Assembly: GCA_977006965.1 (NCBI GenBank)
Contig: OZ345379.1
Span: 62,001 to 126,000, forward strand
DNA: 64,000 nucleotides
Source of the DNA: Phymatolithon calcareum
Taxonomy: Eukaryota > Rhodophyta > Florideophyceae > Hapalidiales
Reading direction: 5' to 3'
Each line of letters begins with the position of its first letter. The stretch's first letter is position 1. Of this stretch, positions 43,186 through 54,755 are shown piece after piece. The notes below the pieces were generated by a model. The model searched no databases, was not told the origin of the DNA, and saw nothing but the letters and a program-made list of their open reading frames with translations. The translations under genes were made by a program, and so were the position numbers.

Positions 43186-46100
43186 TTGTGGTTTATCGGC
43201 AAGAACAGCGGAGTTGTGAAGGAAACCCGAGAGATCGTCATTTGAAAATGGATCGTGAAAGTGGGAGAGTTCAGGCGTTTTCGAACATGGGATTGCGTGG
43301 TACTGGTATTGATATTGATGTTAAACTCTTCAGGCTCAGAGCGCCGTGCAATTGGGTATTGACATATGAGCCAATTGTATTTTCAGCTAGAATAAGTCCA
43401 TTGTCTGGTCTGATTCGGGTCTTGATTCAGGAAGGCAATTCGTGTTTAAGTACTAGAACATCAATTTGCTTGGCATGTTTGGACCCCAGTACAGCATGCC
43501 ACGGTCTAAGTTCTTAGAGAAGAAAGGGCCTTGTGTCTTACTTCCCAATATTCTTTAGAGCAGTGGCGGGAGGTAACGCTACATGCACTATTCACTATGT
43601 CATAGAATTGTCCGCATCGGTACTCTTTCAATAATTCTGCAGGTTGCTGGCATTTTAAGAAACTGCATCTGAAAAACTGAAGGACAGTCTGACATAAGTC
43701 TGTTGTTCCTGTTTTTCTCGAAATCACTAATCATGTCTGTTCGGCTGCCAAACAGCGGGGAAGGAGTTTCTGGAGATATCCTCGCACATTGAACCTAGCA
43801 AAAATGTTCACACGGCAAGACCAAATTTTTCAAATCAGAAAAGGAACGACTGAAATTAATTGACCACCAAATGGAGCGCCTTGTTGACCCCCTGCGTCTG
43901 GCCAGTCCTAACAAGAGGTCCTCTTCTATGTATGACACATATAAAACTGAACTCCGACTTCATATTGATAGCTTCTAGCAATACTCAATCCAGCATGCTG
44001 GAGCAACAGCTGCGCCAACTCCGCCTACTGTAGTAGATGCCAACTGCCGTGCTATTTCCCGCAGTCGCACTGCAGTGCCCCCTGGTGCCTCAAAAGATCC
44101 CGCCCACCTCAGCGCCAAGAGTTATTTGTGTCGCTCCGTCTCTGAAGTTTGCCGCAGTCAGCTTTTAATGTCTCTCCCCTCGCTTGTGGAGGCATTTGAC
44201 CCCCTGGCCCGCACCGTCTTGCCATACCCGCGCTCACTATCTGGTGATTTCGGAAGCGAATTAAGCCCTCATTTCAATGCGCGCGCCTTCGTGGCCTCAG
44301 CAACGTGCTTCTAGAATCAACAGGACTTTTTTGACTGCTTTTCTCATTTTTCTGATTTGTCCGACTTAGCTCGCGTCCTTCGACTTTCGCAAAATAAAAA
44401 CATATGTTGACAAAATCTTATCTCTTTCATCCACTTCTGAAACGTTATACAAGGTATTTATAGTGCGAGGTGGAAGTCGAAAATATTATACTTCACTTTT
44501 TAACGTAGAAAGAACGTCGAATGAGAGCTGCATGCTAAGAATTATAACGCCCGACAATCAGCAGACGGTTTGCTCCAACGTTTTGTACCTACAAACTGCA
44601 AACGCCGCTGTCTGTCCTTGCGACTCCGGCAACGCAGCGATTTCTGCGACGAAGGGATGAAGCTAATAGCTGTTAGCTCGTCAACACACCGCGTAGAGTG
44701 TAATACGTTGGAGATCAGCCACGAGGGTGGAAAGACGATATATTTGCCAGAATGCGCCGCTAAAGCATAAATTTCAAGGGGCACAGCGCGGTGGTCAGGC
44801 GGACGAAGTAGTTCGGGAAAAGCGGTGTCGAGGTATCCATCGCCAGCGCGGTGGGGCAGAACAGCGTGAAAGCGTACGATTCAATAGAGTGCGGCGAGGG
44901 CGGCGTTGCGGCATCATCTCCAGCGGCGTGAGACAGAGCGGCATGGGGCAGCGGCGTGTTGTGCTTTCCACGTGCCATACCGTCATTCAGACTTATGGTT
45001 GGGACCAGGATGGGTCAGTAGGCCCTCGGCGACGACAAGACGCTGCCATTTGGTGGATAATTAAGGTTTAATAAACTGTCCAGCCGAAAAATATAGTAAC
45101 TTCAGGTTCTTCCAAGGCGAAACGTTGAAAATATTTGAAAGAACTCCGGTAAGCATTTTTTTGTAATGAATAATGACAGCCGAGCATTGGAAACTTCACA
45201 GCTGACAATATTTCACTTGTTTCTACACATTTTCTTGAAAATGGATACTGTCCCGTGGGTGCAAAATATATAATTAAATTTTTCATCCAGAATGAGCATT
45301 GTTTTAGCCTGTGAGTGCGCTTGTGTAGGTCCTTAATAATCATTACTTCTTGATATCCGCGGTTCTTGCCAGTACTGTTAAGAGCACTGGGCAAGAAGTA
45401 CCCCTATCCGATTCCGTAACTGCTACATTTGGATACCCATTTAAAAACGGGCATCTCTACCATGAATCTTTACATATTGTGATATATGAACAGCTTTTTA
45501 ACAAAGGTTATACCAGGAAGCAAAGCGATTTCTTAGTCTTTGTGTCGCGCCATTGGCGCAGTGATTCCACTTGTTTCGCACTACATTATCACAGTACTCT
45601 TGCGTACCGTCCCAGGTGATATTATGTTTATTCCAGAACCATAGATGTGCTGCAATCGCAGAAAAACCCGAAGATATTTCACGCTGGCCTGGATGGCCTA
45701 GAGGGAAGCTACCACCAGTATTTACATTGCGCGCTAGTACGCATTTAGGACTGCGGATGTAGAGAAAATCAACAAAAGTAAACTCCCGTTCCAAAACCAC
45801 TTTGACCACCGATGAGAGTCACCGCCGCCCACATTGCGCGAGCAGCCCAACTTGACCGGTACCCTCAATCGTGGGGTGGTGAATAGGTAACCATTCACAC
45901 CCGCGCAACAGAGAATCCTTCAAGCGCCGCGAAACGTGTGTCTAAGAGCGAGCGACAGGACAGGCGGAGCGCCGTGCAAAACCTGCCGAAGAGAGATGTA
46001 GCCCCAGTACAACGACAATTCGCGTTGAGATTTTTGAAGCATCGCAGCTCAGTACTTAATTGATCTTCCACTCTATAAATGGTTTTTTGCATAGGACCTA

Positions 46101-48550
46101 AAGTGAAGCAAAGTCGACTCATAAGATGGAATTTGCGATTGACATCGACAAAATCCGCAAAGCGCTCTGAAAAGGGATCCTTGATGTCTGAGCCTAAAAA
46201 GAAAAAACATCTCCGTGCCGGAGTATCTTCGCGCACCATTGAGCAGTTCCCACATGAAGAAGAGAACATCACTTCCTTCAAGTTGGTTGTACCAGCAGAT
46301 CTTCATCGCGCGGTTGAGTTCTACACGGGTGTCATTGACGAGTGGCGGAAATGTTGCAAGACGGCGTGCCCAGCGTGCAGGCACTCCCGATTCGCGCTGC
46401 AGATTACGTATGCTCTCATTGAAGAGGAGTACAGTTGCTACAATCAAGCTAGGTAGTTTGTTTCAATATGACAGGGAGAGCGTTCCCCTGGACCTGCAGC
46501 GCACCGAAGAGTCGTACTTTGGTGAAATCAACGAATGTACAGAGGAAAGTACGGTTTACGGCATGGGATATTGTCGAAAAAGAGATGTGCATCTCCTGTG
46601 TGTTAGTGCTTTAATGAGGCTGACAGCCTTGCTTAAAAGCAGTTGAATGAATTTTATTTCCCACCTACGCTATTGAAGAAGGAGAAGACCCTGACGCCAT
46701 GCTTCCCTTGGAAATTTGCTACTTTACAGTAACATAGATGTACAAGCTGATCCTGGTCGCGCCTTTGAGCTGTTTAACCCCTTGATTGAAAAGCAACGAA
46801 ATCTCTATGTTATGATCAGCGTCAGAAACATGTTACGAGATGGTTGAGCGGGAATTGCAGCAGACTCATCTTTTGCCGTTCAGTTTTACACTCGTTCGAT
46901 CGAAGAGGGTGGTGTTGTGTGCGGCATGGTGGAACTGTTTCCCTTCTCGATATTGATGTCACCTACTGTGGGAAGCACGATATGCTTTGCATCCCAAAAT
47001 GCACTGGATTGCAAAGCGCAAGAGTTGTGTCGATGTGATACTCTCATAGATTATTTCTCTTCTGTTGTTCAGGAATTTGGGCTTCATTGTCTTCCTCCTC
47101 GTCCGCCACACTGTTCTTCGAACAAGATTCCTCCGTACCTATTTTGCAAGGCAAGAACAATAGGAATTAGAGTTCTATTTAGCCTCCCGTTGCGTAGCTA
47201 GCCATATTTACAATAAACTGTAATACCTCGACTATACGCACGGGAAATTTGAAACAAACGAGGCTGTCGTAACTGTTAAACAGCATAAATATATTTGCGG
47301 ATATGCAATCCGAAAATTACGCCTAAACTTGGCTAATATTAAGTACAATTAAATTATGCCAAAAATCAAATTAAAATAATTTTAAAACTAAAGTTATGGT
47401 ACTGCGCGAGCGAGCGAGCCCACCAATATGTTTGTCCGAACGAAACTGTCTCGAACTTTCTTGACAAACGAATTTCGTCCACGTGAACTGCATCGTCCAA
47501 TACAAAATGAGCAGCGTATCATTTTCGTCTCCAGATTTCGTTCCAAAATTCATTTATGGAGCTTATCCATGCCATTATAATAGTACGCTGAGTGACAAAA
47601 TTGTTTTTGAGTCTTTTAGAATTCCTGTCGTCAATTTGCTGCCACTCATGTGGCAAATAGGTTGTCTTGCTAAGGAGTATATGAATAGGCTATAAAGCAG
47701 CAAATTTCAAGTTTCCCGCATACTCGTGTAAACACGGCGTGCTTCACAATTTCCCACCGAGGTCTTGTTCTGATATCCACAAACAGAAAGACCAATGCTC
47801 TGATCCTTATCACGGACCAAGCGCTACATAGACACGATAAAATCCTATAGCCAGTGATCATAAAGGTGTTTCAAATTCATCTCGGCCAGTTGAGCAGTGG
47901 GACCATGTTACACGGCGAGGAAATTTCAACCGTAGGATTTCGAGAACGTGCACGCCTACGCAGGATAGCCCATGTGAGAATTTTCATCTGAGGCCAGACA
48001 TGACTGCGCTGCTCAGTCATTGCTGCCGCTGTGAATTATCACAGAGGCGGACCTCGTGCCACCCTAAGATTCTGGCACGTAGAGTGCAGATAGAAGAACG
48101 CATTTCCGTTTAGATTAGTTACTCGGCATACTTGGAAATAATTGTGGGTGTCGGATTTACAGCAAAGCCAGCAAATTTGTGATACTACTGTACAACTTTG
48201 ACGCTTAGCTTTCCAGAATCACTCTAAACAGTCACAAAAGCACTGCTCTCATTCTATTTTCCATTCCTGGTAGAGCGAGCACAATTTATGCACACCATTG
48301 AGGCGTTATTCGAGGCTGTATTGTGCTCCTTCCAAAGTCCCTTTTCTGGCATAAAAGTAAAAAATAGTTGATTCAATATCTTTCTACTATCCGTTGGTAG
48401 GGCCAAACGGATCTTCAGCAACTTACCGTTGATAAGTTATTGTACGTTCTCCTGATTCGCAGTATAAAGCCCGAAACCATTAGCGCTCCAAAAGTCTTTG
48501 TGCACGCAACTCCGACCAGGTGATGTACACAACATCAGTCGACCCCAAAT
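43186..48550. other. 5.4 kb with no convincing gene
   Basis: Open stretches exist (44075-44314, 44463-44660, 46079-46456 plus strand; 45895-46447 minus strand in two frames), but none shows a motif I recognise and several overlap. The last looks locally protein-like but cannot be named. The repeat copy at 43550-43610 is inside. Confidence 0.4.
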
Positions 48551-49210
48551 ATGACGCAGCAGCGAAGGATAACTAGCACAGAGCTCGATCGAATTATTGT
48601 AAATGCGTTCGGTGTTGAGCAGGACTTAGATGTGTATACCCATATCAAATACGTGGCCACTGATTTACTTCCACACCTTTTGCAGCCCTTAGAGCTTCAA
48701 AACCTCACGATCGTACGCATTGAGGGAGCTTCCATAGCTCCATCCTTTCCGGATCTGTGTGCCACTCCTATAACATCCGGTCTGCCCCACCAACCAAAGG
48801 GAATATCAGCGAAGTCATCACTGGGCTCTCGCAGAAAAAGACCTCGGCATGTTAGAAGCCCCGGTTCTCTAAGCGTCTCTTGTACATCTCCGAAGACGTC
48901 CACGTCGACAAGTAATCACAGCGACAAAGACAATGTGAACGAGCATGATCCGGCACACGACGACAACGAGGAGAAAGAGAGGGCTTGTTTTGCGAGCAGC
49001 GAAGAGAAGGTCTCTGCGAGACCAAGACGTGGATTTGATGAGGCTGATGGAGAGCAAATTGTACCCACAAGTGTTATTGCCACCGATTCGTCAGACAACG
49101 AAAACAAAGAAGACGAGGCTAAAGTCTACCCGTCGCTTCATGTCATCACTTCGGTTAAAAAGAGAGGACAGGGTTCTGAGAGTGCAGAAGTGAAGAGGAT
49201 TTCATTGTGA
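48551..49210 (+). CDS. Uncharacterised acidic, Ser-rich protein
   Basis: 219 codons with ATG at 48551. Residues 1-60 look structured (helical, LDRIIVNAFGVEQDLDVYTH). The rest is low complexity: a basic patch GSRRKRPRH near 92-100, then a Ser/Thr-rich and Asp/Glu-rich tail. It could be a nuclear protein. It lies 677 bp before the SRA-HNH gene in the same orientation. I do not recognise the family. Confidence 0.5.
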   Translation: MTQQRRITSTELDRIIVNAFGVEQDLDVYTHIKYVATDLLPHLLQPLELQNLTIVRIEGASIAPSFPDLCATPITSGLPHQPKGISAKSSLGSRRKRPRHVRSPGSLSVSCTSPKTSTSTSNHSDKDNVNEHDPAHDDNEEKERACFASSEEKVSARPRRGFDEADGEQIVPTSVIATDSSDNENKEDEAKVYPSLHVITSVKKRGQGSESAEVKRISL

Positions 49211-49887
49211 TAGGCTTGGAGACAATTCCAATTACTAATCTGTGGCCAAGTACATGACTTGCCTTCACACATTTAACAACAATAATAACAATTCTTGGCC
49301 TTTCTATTCAACAGCACCTGTATTTTCGCTCCACTGCTCGTGACGGCAGTCCCTATTGGAATAGTGCAAGTACCAATGGATGACTTGGCGTGCAAGCATT
49401 TTTAGGTGCCACACGAGACCTAGAGTACTTTGCACAAGTCATCTACCACAACTATATCCCAACTACTGTAGAACTTTTCCGATCAGCGGCGTTATCAGTC
49501 CATTTCGCTCCTTTTGTGGTTGGCAAGGAATCCATCTGCACCAAATGTACAATAAACTTAATCTACGATAGAAATTAATAACTGTGCCTCATTTCATCTA
49601 TTGGACCGTCTCCAGACCGCTGGCTGGGCGTGTCGAGAGTGCGTCTGCTGAAAAGAAATTCTAAAAACTTAGTGCTCTCTTGCAAATGTTGGCTCACAAT
49701 ATTGACACAATAGATTCATTCAACATTATCTATGGATACTGTCAGGTTCCAGAAAAGATGACAAAAATTTTTCAAATATCCTTGTTGGACCTGGTCCAGG
49801 TGCCATACAATGTTCGTGCGCACAAGCCGGGGAACGGGAATCCATTGCCGAGGCAAGGCTTGACAAAGACAAGATCCTCATGCGAGG
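49211..49887. other. Gap between the acidic protein and SRA-HNH genes
   Basis: An open stretch around 49390-49578 (LGATRDLEYFAQVIYHNY, with CTKC) reads like protein but has no clear start or known motif. It might be an exon or a relic. Presumably also holds the SRA-HNH promoter. Confidence 0.35.
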
Positions 49888-50766
49888 ATGAATTCCCGTA
49901 TATTCGGGGACATTCCAGGGATTCGCGAAGGAGCAGAATTCGTCAATCGGAAGGCCCTAGGCGAGGCAGGTGTACATCGGCCACTACAAGCCGGCATTTC
50001 CGGCTCTTCGAGCAAGGGATGTGACTCCATTGTTGTATCTGGTGGTTACGTGGACGATGAAGACTACGGCAACAGAATCATCTACACAGGACATGGCGGA
50101 AATGATGGCGGCCGTCAAGTGGCACACCAAGAGCTCAAGCGAGGGAACCTTGCGCTTGCAATCTCATGCGATTATGGCTTACCTGTGCGCGTAACACGTG
50201 GTGCGAAGGGAGACCCCAATCACTCACCCGCATCTGGATACAGATATGCTGGTATCTTTTTCGTAACTCGGTACTGGCCGGATACGGGAAAAGACGGGTT
50301 TCGCATCTGGCGATTCGAACTGGAACAGCAGAATAACAGTGCTAACTCAGAGGATACAAGAGGACGCCGAGCGCCTGTATGCACTCAAAGAGTTATCAGG
50401 AGCACTGCAATTGGAAATCAAGTCAAAGAGCTTCACAGTCATATTTGCCAACTATGCCGAGAGCGGCTTAATACTCCAGCTGGATTCTACGCTGAAGCAG
50501 CTCATATTAAGCCTCTTGGTTCGCCGCATAATGGCCCGGACATTATGAGTAATATTCTCTGTCTTTGTCCAAACTGCCATGTTCGATTTGATCGACTGGT
50601 AGTGTCTGTCGACCAAAGGGGTCGAATTAAATACCACAGTCCACAGCAAAGTGACAAGAATCGGGCTATTCGTACTGTCAAAGACCATATGATTTCTGCA
50701 GAATACCTTGAAGAGCATCGATTGCGGTGTGAACTGGTGAATGTGGACGCAAACAGATCTCCTTGA
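49888..50766 (+). CDS. SRA-YDG domain plus HNH endonuclease (modification-dependent restriction type)
   Basis: 292 codons, intact, ATG at 49888. Residues about 3-146 are an SRA-YDG domain (RIFGDIPGI, RKALGEAGVHRP, SIVVSGGYVDDEDYG, YTGHGGNDGGRQ, PVRVTRG, SGYRYAGIFFV), the fold that flips out and reads 5-methyl- or 5-hydroxymethylcytosine in UHRF1/SUVH and in bacterial type IV restriction enzymes. Residues about 177-240 form an HNH nuclease: CQLC (187-190), AEAAHIKPL (His206), Asn222 and CPNCH (Cys227, Cys230, His231). All catalytic and zinc-type residues are present. The SRA-HNH fusion is typical of bacterial modification-dependent nucleases, so horizontal origin is likely. Whether it cuts modified DNA here is inference. 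Confidence 0.9.
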   Translation: MNSRIFGDIPGIREGAEFVNRKALGEAGVHRPLQAGISGSSSKGCDSIVVSGGYVDDEDYGNRIIYTGHGGNDGGRQVAHQELKRGNLALAISCDYGLPVRVTRGAKGDPNHSPASGYRYAGIFFVTRYWPDTGKDGFRIWRFELEQQNNSANSEDTRGRRAPVCTQRVIRSTAIGNQVKELHSHICQLCRERLNTPAGFYAEAAHIKPLGSPHNGPDIMSNILCLCPNCHVRFDRLVVSVDQRGRIKYHSPQQSDKNRAIRTVKDHMISAEYLEEHRLRCELVNVDANRSP

Positions 50767-51647
50767 CGATGACACCTCATGACGCTTAGTGTTCTCAGCA
50801 CGTACCGCAGTTCTTCGATTTTCTGATCTTTCATAAGACTAATAGTACTCCTTCGCTGCCGTTCTAATCCAAGCCTTTTGCCCGGAATCAACTACTGCAC
50901 GTTCATTCATATTTTCTTTGTTCAAGCAGGGAGTCACACTTTTTTGCGCATCGAAAAGACCAATGTCGCTCGAATGTACATGGTCTGCACCGCAATCCGA
51001 ACGTGCAGGACACGACCTTTGTGCATGCGCGTGAAAATATTAGTAGAGGTACTTCCTTCTTGAAGTCTCTCCGAGTGTTAGCAATCGAACTTGACAACAC
51101 TACACAGTACCTCCCTGCACTATGTGAAATCGCAACGAAAAAAGTTCGTTGTTTTGGATCAGATGCACCGATGAGGTTCAAGAGTATGGTGTAAGTCAGA
51201 TATCAACGGTGCAACTGGCTGAGGATGATGATCCGAATGGACCAGCACCACGTGACTCGTCAAGAGTTTTGTTATCAAGCCCACCCCGGATGTACCCGCC
51301 CTTGATGAACAATCAGCTCTAAATGGATTGAATGGAGAATACGTAAACCATGGAAACACTGCTTAGCCGCAAACTACTAAGGTAGAGGACAATACAAGAA
51401 CGCAATCTGCTACGATACAGGAACCATCGCCGGCACGAATCCGTCTTGGCGTCGTGGTCATGGAAACATTTCGAAACTCAAAGCCGCCACAGGCAAAGTG
51501 CCGAAAAATTACGAAAAAATCAATTTCGCTTTAATACTCTATTGGCTGAGCACAAGTTATTCTCTAATTACAAGTGTCTGATACAAATTAAAAAACAAAT
51601 TAACACATTAGCGTTTCGAAGAAACCCGTCGTCTTCTCGCCGATAGT
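50767..51647. other. Intergenic, nothing identified
   Basis: Short open stretches only (for example 51003-51194 plus strand); A/T-rich toward 51600. Confidence 0.4.
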
Positions 51648-52922
51648 TCATGAGTTGGACACGAGCGATTTCCAGAACGGCCGTCGCTTCGGCGACTTGG
51701 ATGCTTTTCTGCTACCTGCAGTCCGGCAGTCCTTCTTGTCTCTCCTCCCTGGGTATTCGACCTGCAACGCCGTCTTCTCCGCCAGCGCGTTGCGCGTGCC
51801 GCCAATTCTCTTAAGCGACCCGCTCGACTTGCTGGAGTCTTTTGAACCCTTCTTGACAGTCTTTGTGCCGGTCTTCTTGACGCTCTTCTTCTCTGCAGCG
51901 GCGGCAGGGTCAACATTTTCGCTTTCGACAGCGATATGCTGAACAAGACGCGGCGCGCGAACGACCTCGGCGCCCTGCTTCCTGCTGGCAATCTTGATGT
52001 TCTGCGCCTGCTCCTCGGTCACTAGCGCGCTCTCAACCAGAAGCGAAATGCGCTTACGTGCGCGCTCGGGTGTCGCCATCACATCCGTCGATGACTCCAC
52101 GGTCGGGCAGTCGTGCGGCGGGGACGAGACAAGAAGAAGGGTATCGCGAGACTCGGCTTTTGCAACGGCATCCAAGGCGACGCTCTCGGCAACCATGTCG
52201 GACACACTCGCCCAACTGGAGGTGGAAAGTCGGGCGGAGAGACGCATCTGACGGAGCGAGGACGGGCGGTTGTTGTACGTCCCCTCTGAATAGACTCGGT
52301 TGAAGACCTGACGGTGCATGAGTACGGCCGGCTTGTGCTCGAGAATGCGTTCCGGACGCGATCCAATGCTGCGTTCCTGTGGGGGACGGAGTTCGAATAT
52401 GTCGCCGTCGTAGCGGTATCCGTTGTGCACGAAGTAGTTCAGACGTACAAAGTCTTCTCCGGGGACATCGTCCCCTTCAGGGTCCTCTTCGTCGCCATCG
52501 GCGGAGGCCGCTGCAATGAAGGTGTCTGCCACGTCTTGCGCATCATCCGCGCTCTGGCCTTCTTCGTCACTAGGAGAGAAGGGCGCGTACGCGGCAGGCG
52601 TGAGCGGTTGTGGAAGCGGGGTAACAGCTGAGGTAGGACCGGTGGAGAAGCCTGGAATCTGCTCTGTGCGCAAGATAGCGGAGTCGCGAAATCTCATACG
52701 CACCTGGGATGCGGATATGTGTTCATTTTGATCGCCCGGATCGGATCGATCATCGGGCGGAAAATCGTATAGCGGCAGATGTGAGGAATCCGAGAAAGCA
52801 AAGAGCGGGTTTTCCGACGGAAGTGGGGCGGATGAAGGACCTCGATACTCGAGCGTGTCGGCACGGGCAAGGGCCTCAGCAGCGCTGAGCTCTAGAGTGA
52901 GACCAAAACGGTTGAGTGACAT
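51648..52922 (-). CDS. Uncharacterised conserved-looking protein
   Basis: I chose the ATG at 52922 (MSLNRFGLTLEL), giving 424 codons; the upstream in-frame extension looks like untranslated or low-complexity sequence. The protein has an acidic disordered middle (DGDEEDPEGDD), a short segment VRLNYFVHNGYRYDGDIFEL that may be structured, and a basic Lys/Ser/Ala-rich C-terminus (KKSVKKTGTKTVKKG). G/C-rich and intact. Function unknown; the basic tail suggests nucleic-acid or chromatin contact, as inference. Confidence 0.65.
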   Translation of the reverse strand: MSLNRFGLTLELSAAEALARADTLEYRGPSSAPLPSENPLFAFSDSSHLPLYDFPPDDRSDPGDQNEHISASQVRMRFRDSAILRTEQIPGFSTGPTSAVTPLPQPLTPAAYAPFSPSDEEGQSADDAQDVADTFIAAASADGDEEDPEGDDVPGEDFVRLNYFVHNGYRYDGDIFELRPPQERSIGSRPERILEHKPAVLMHRQVFNRVYSEGTYNNRPSSLRQMRLSARLSTSSWASVSDMVAESVALDAVAKAESRDTLLLVSSPPHDCPTVESSTDVMATPERARKRISLLVESALVTEEQAQNIKIASRKQGAEVVRAPRLVQHIAVESENVDPAAAAEKKSVKKTGTKTVKKGSKDSSKSSGSLKRIGGTRNALAEKTALQVEYPGRRDKKDCRTAGSRKASKSPKRRPFWKSLVSNS

Positions 52923-54755
52923 TTTCGGATGTGGGTTGGGGTGTGGATTGTCCGACGAGCCCCGAAGATAAGGTATAGCGGGAAGCAGAGCGGCGCGCGG
53001 TGGGAAGGTGGTTTTGTCCTGCGCGGTGTGGAGGTCGCTTTGTCCTGCGTTTGTGCGCGTGCTCAAGGTGCAGCGTCTTTGTGCTGTGCGGCCAGGCGAG
53101 CGGGATGTTTGCGCCACGATGATATGTACACCCACGTCAAACGGAGCGGCAATCGTAACGTTCCCTAGCGGGGAGAGGATCGTACCGTAACAACATGATG
53201 CGCACCCGCTGAAGCCGTTTCGTTTGATACGCGAGGGGTTACGTCATAGCCAACGGCCGAATCTTGTGACGTTGGACTGCATAGTCCAATCAGCGTGTCA
53301 CATTGCAGGTGGAAAGACGTAGCTATGATATAAAGTTTAAATATAGTTTTATTTTTACTGACTTTGGAAAAGCTAAAATTGAATAAAATTTCAAGGATTG
53401 CCTGAGCGTGAACGACTCCTCAGGGATGCGGTGTGGAAGGAGATCTTCCTCACCGAGTCCCTTTTGAGGGACCAAATGTCTAACCGTTACGGCCAACACT
53501 GGGTTGCAATTAGGGAACGAGCAAAGCTTTCGGTAACGGGCGACAGATCGTCAGTCGTCACTTTCACAAAATGAACCACATCAGCCATTTCATGACACAC
53601 GTACAGTACAGTACCCGCTCACACTCGTTCATGCAATGATTCCACTTTCTGCTTTATGTACCGAAGCCCTATGCGTCCACCCGCTTGGACGTTTCCTTGT
53701 ACCGTAATTGTTCTACTGCTAAGCTCCTGCTCGCACGATCACAGGAAAAATTTCCTTCTTTTGGCGCCTCGTTAGTCCTGAAAGGAGAACCGAGACGGAA
53801 TGTCGAAGTACAGTACTAGTGCGCATTAAATAGATGCTTACGTTTAGTTCCCAATCGTGTGTTCTGTGCGCGGTAATCTGACCATTCATTCTTGCACCTT
53901 ATCTGTGCTGTTCACGAAGATGTTAACCGCCCTACCTACTCTTTTCCCTTATTTGATTGTATAGTGGATTCATCATTCTTTACGTCACTGTCGACGTGCA
54001 TCATGTTCTCAACCGTCCCCTTTGTTCTATTCGAACCGTCGAATACTGCTCAAATCCGCCTAGCAACCAATGTCCAAATTCGTTTCTATGATCGCCTCTA
54101 GAGGCGATCATAGAAACGTATTTGGACAGCTCATTTTAGCTTGAGCGCCACATGCGTTGCCTGGGAAGAAGAGTGCACAATTCTAGAGGACCTATCCTCG
54201 CCTTGTTCCTAGTCTTCCCAACGATATCTCTTAAATAGGACCGTTTTTACTTCCTGGTCTTCTTGTCACTCCCTTCTCTTTTAACCTCGCTCTCACCTTC
54301 TCCATCCATGTCACCTTCCATCGACACCTCAGGTCTTCCCCAAGTATACACAGACTGCTCTTAGGACCCATAAAAGATCGCTGTGGAGCCCACATAACAA
54401 CGTAAATTTTCAACATGATATTGCCAAGGCTTCTGTCTACATGTTTTAGAATATGCAGCGGTGTCATTCACAACCGGCGCGCGCACCCCAGCGATAAACT
54501 TCCCCCTAAAGACAGCGATTTTTGGATTACCATGCGGGAGCTTGAGCACAACGCGCTCAGCCTCGTCGACAATATTGCTTTTTCCATATGCTTCGACGCT
54601 ACCTAAATCTTGTACAATGTCTCCGTAGATTAAACGAACTACAACGGGCTAACTCGCAGAAAACAAACTAGCTCATACAACTACATCTCAAACATCCCCT
54701 GCTGATTGGAAAAAGACGTCAACGGCTTCAAATGCAGACGTTGGCAGCACGATAA
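52923..54755. other. Intergenic between the uncharacterised and GT32 genes
   Basis: 1.8 kb, no recognisable gene. Contains TACAGTA-type motifs (53600, 53812) and the long palindrome at 54071-54128. Confidence 0.45.
54071..54128. repeat. 58-bp near-perfect palindrome
   Basis: TGTCCAAAT at 54071 pairs with ATTTGGACA ending at 54128. The centre is GCCTCTAGAGGC, with no loop. Only about one mismatched base pair. Confidence 0.92.

Noticed and set aside
44727-45071. 114-codon Arg/Gly-rich protein
   Set aside because: G/C-rich composition opens several frames at once; no start context or homology visible.
46079-46456. Gene with KKKKH and ACPACRHSRF
   Set aside because: Overlapped by two comparable opposite-strand frames and no recognisable domain; coding status undecidable.
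49888-50766. UHRF1/SUVH-type epigenetic regulator
   Set aside because: It has only SRA plus HNH and no SET, RING, PHD or Tudor domain, so it fits the restriction-type architecture better.
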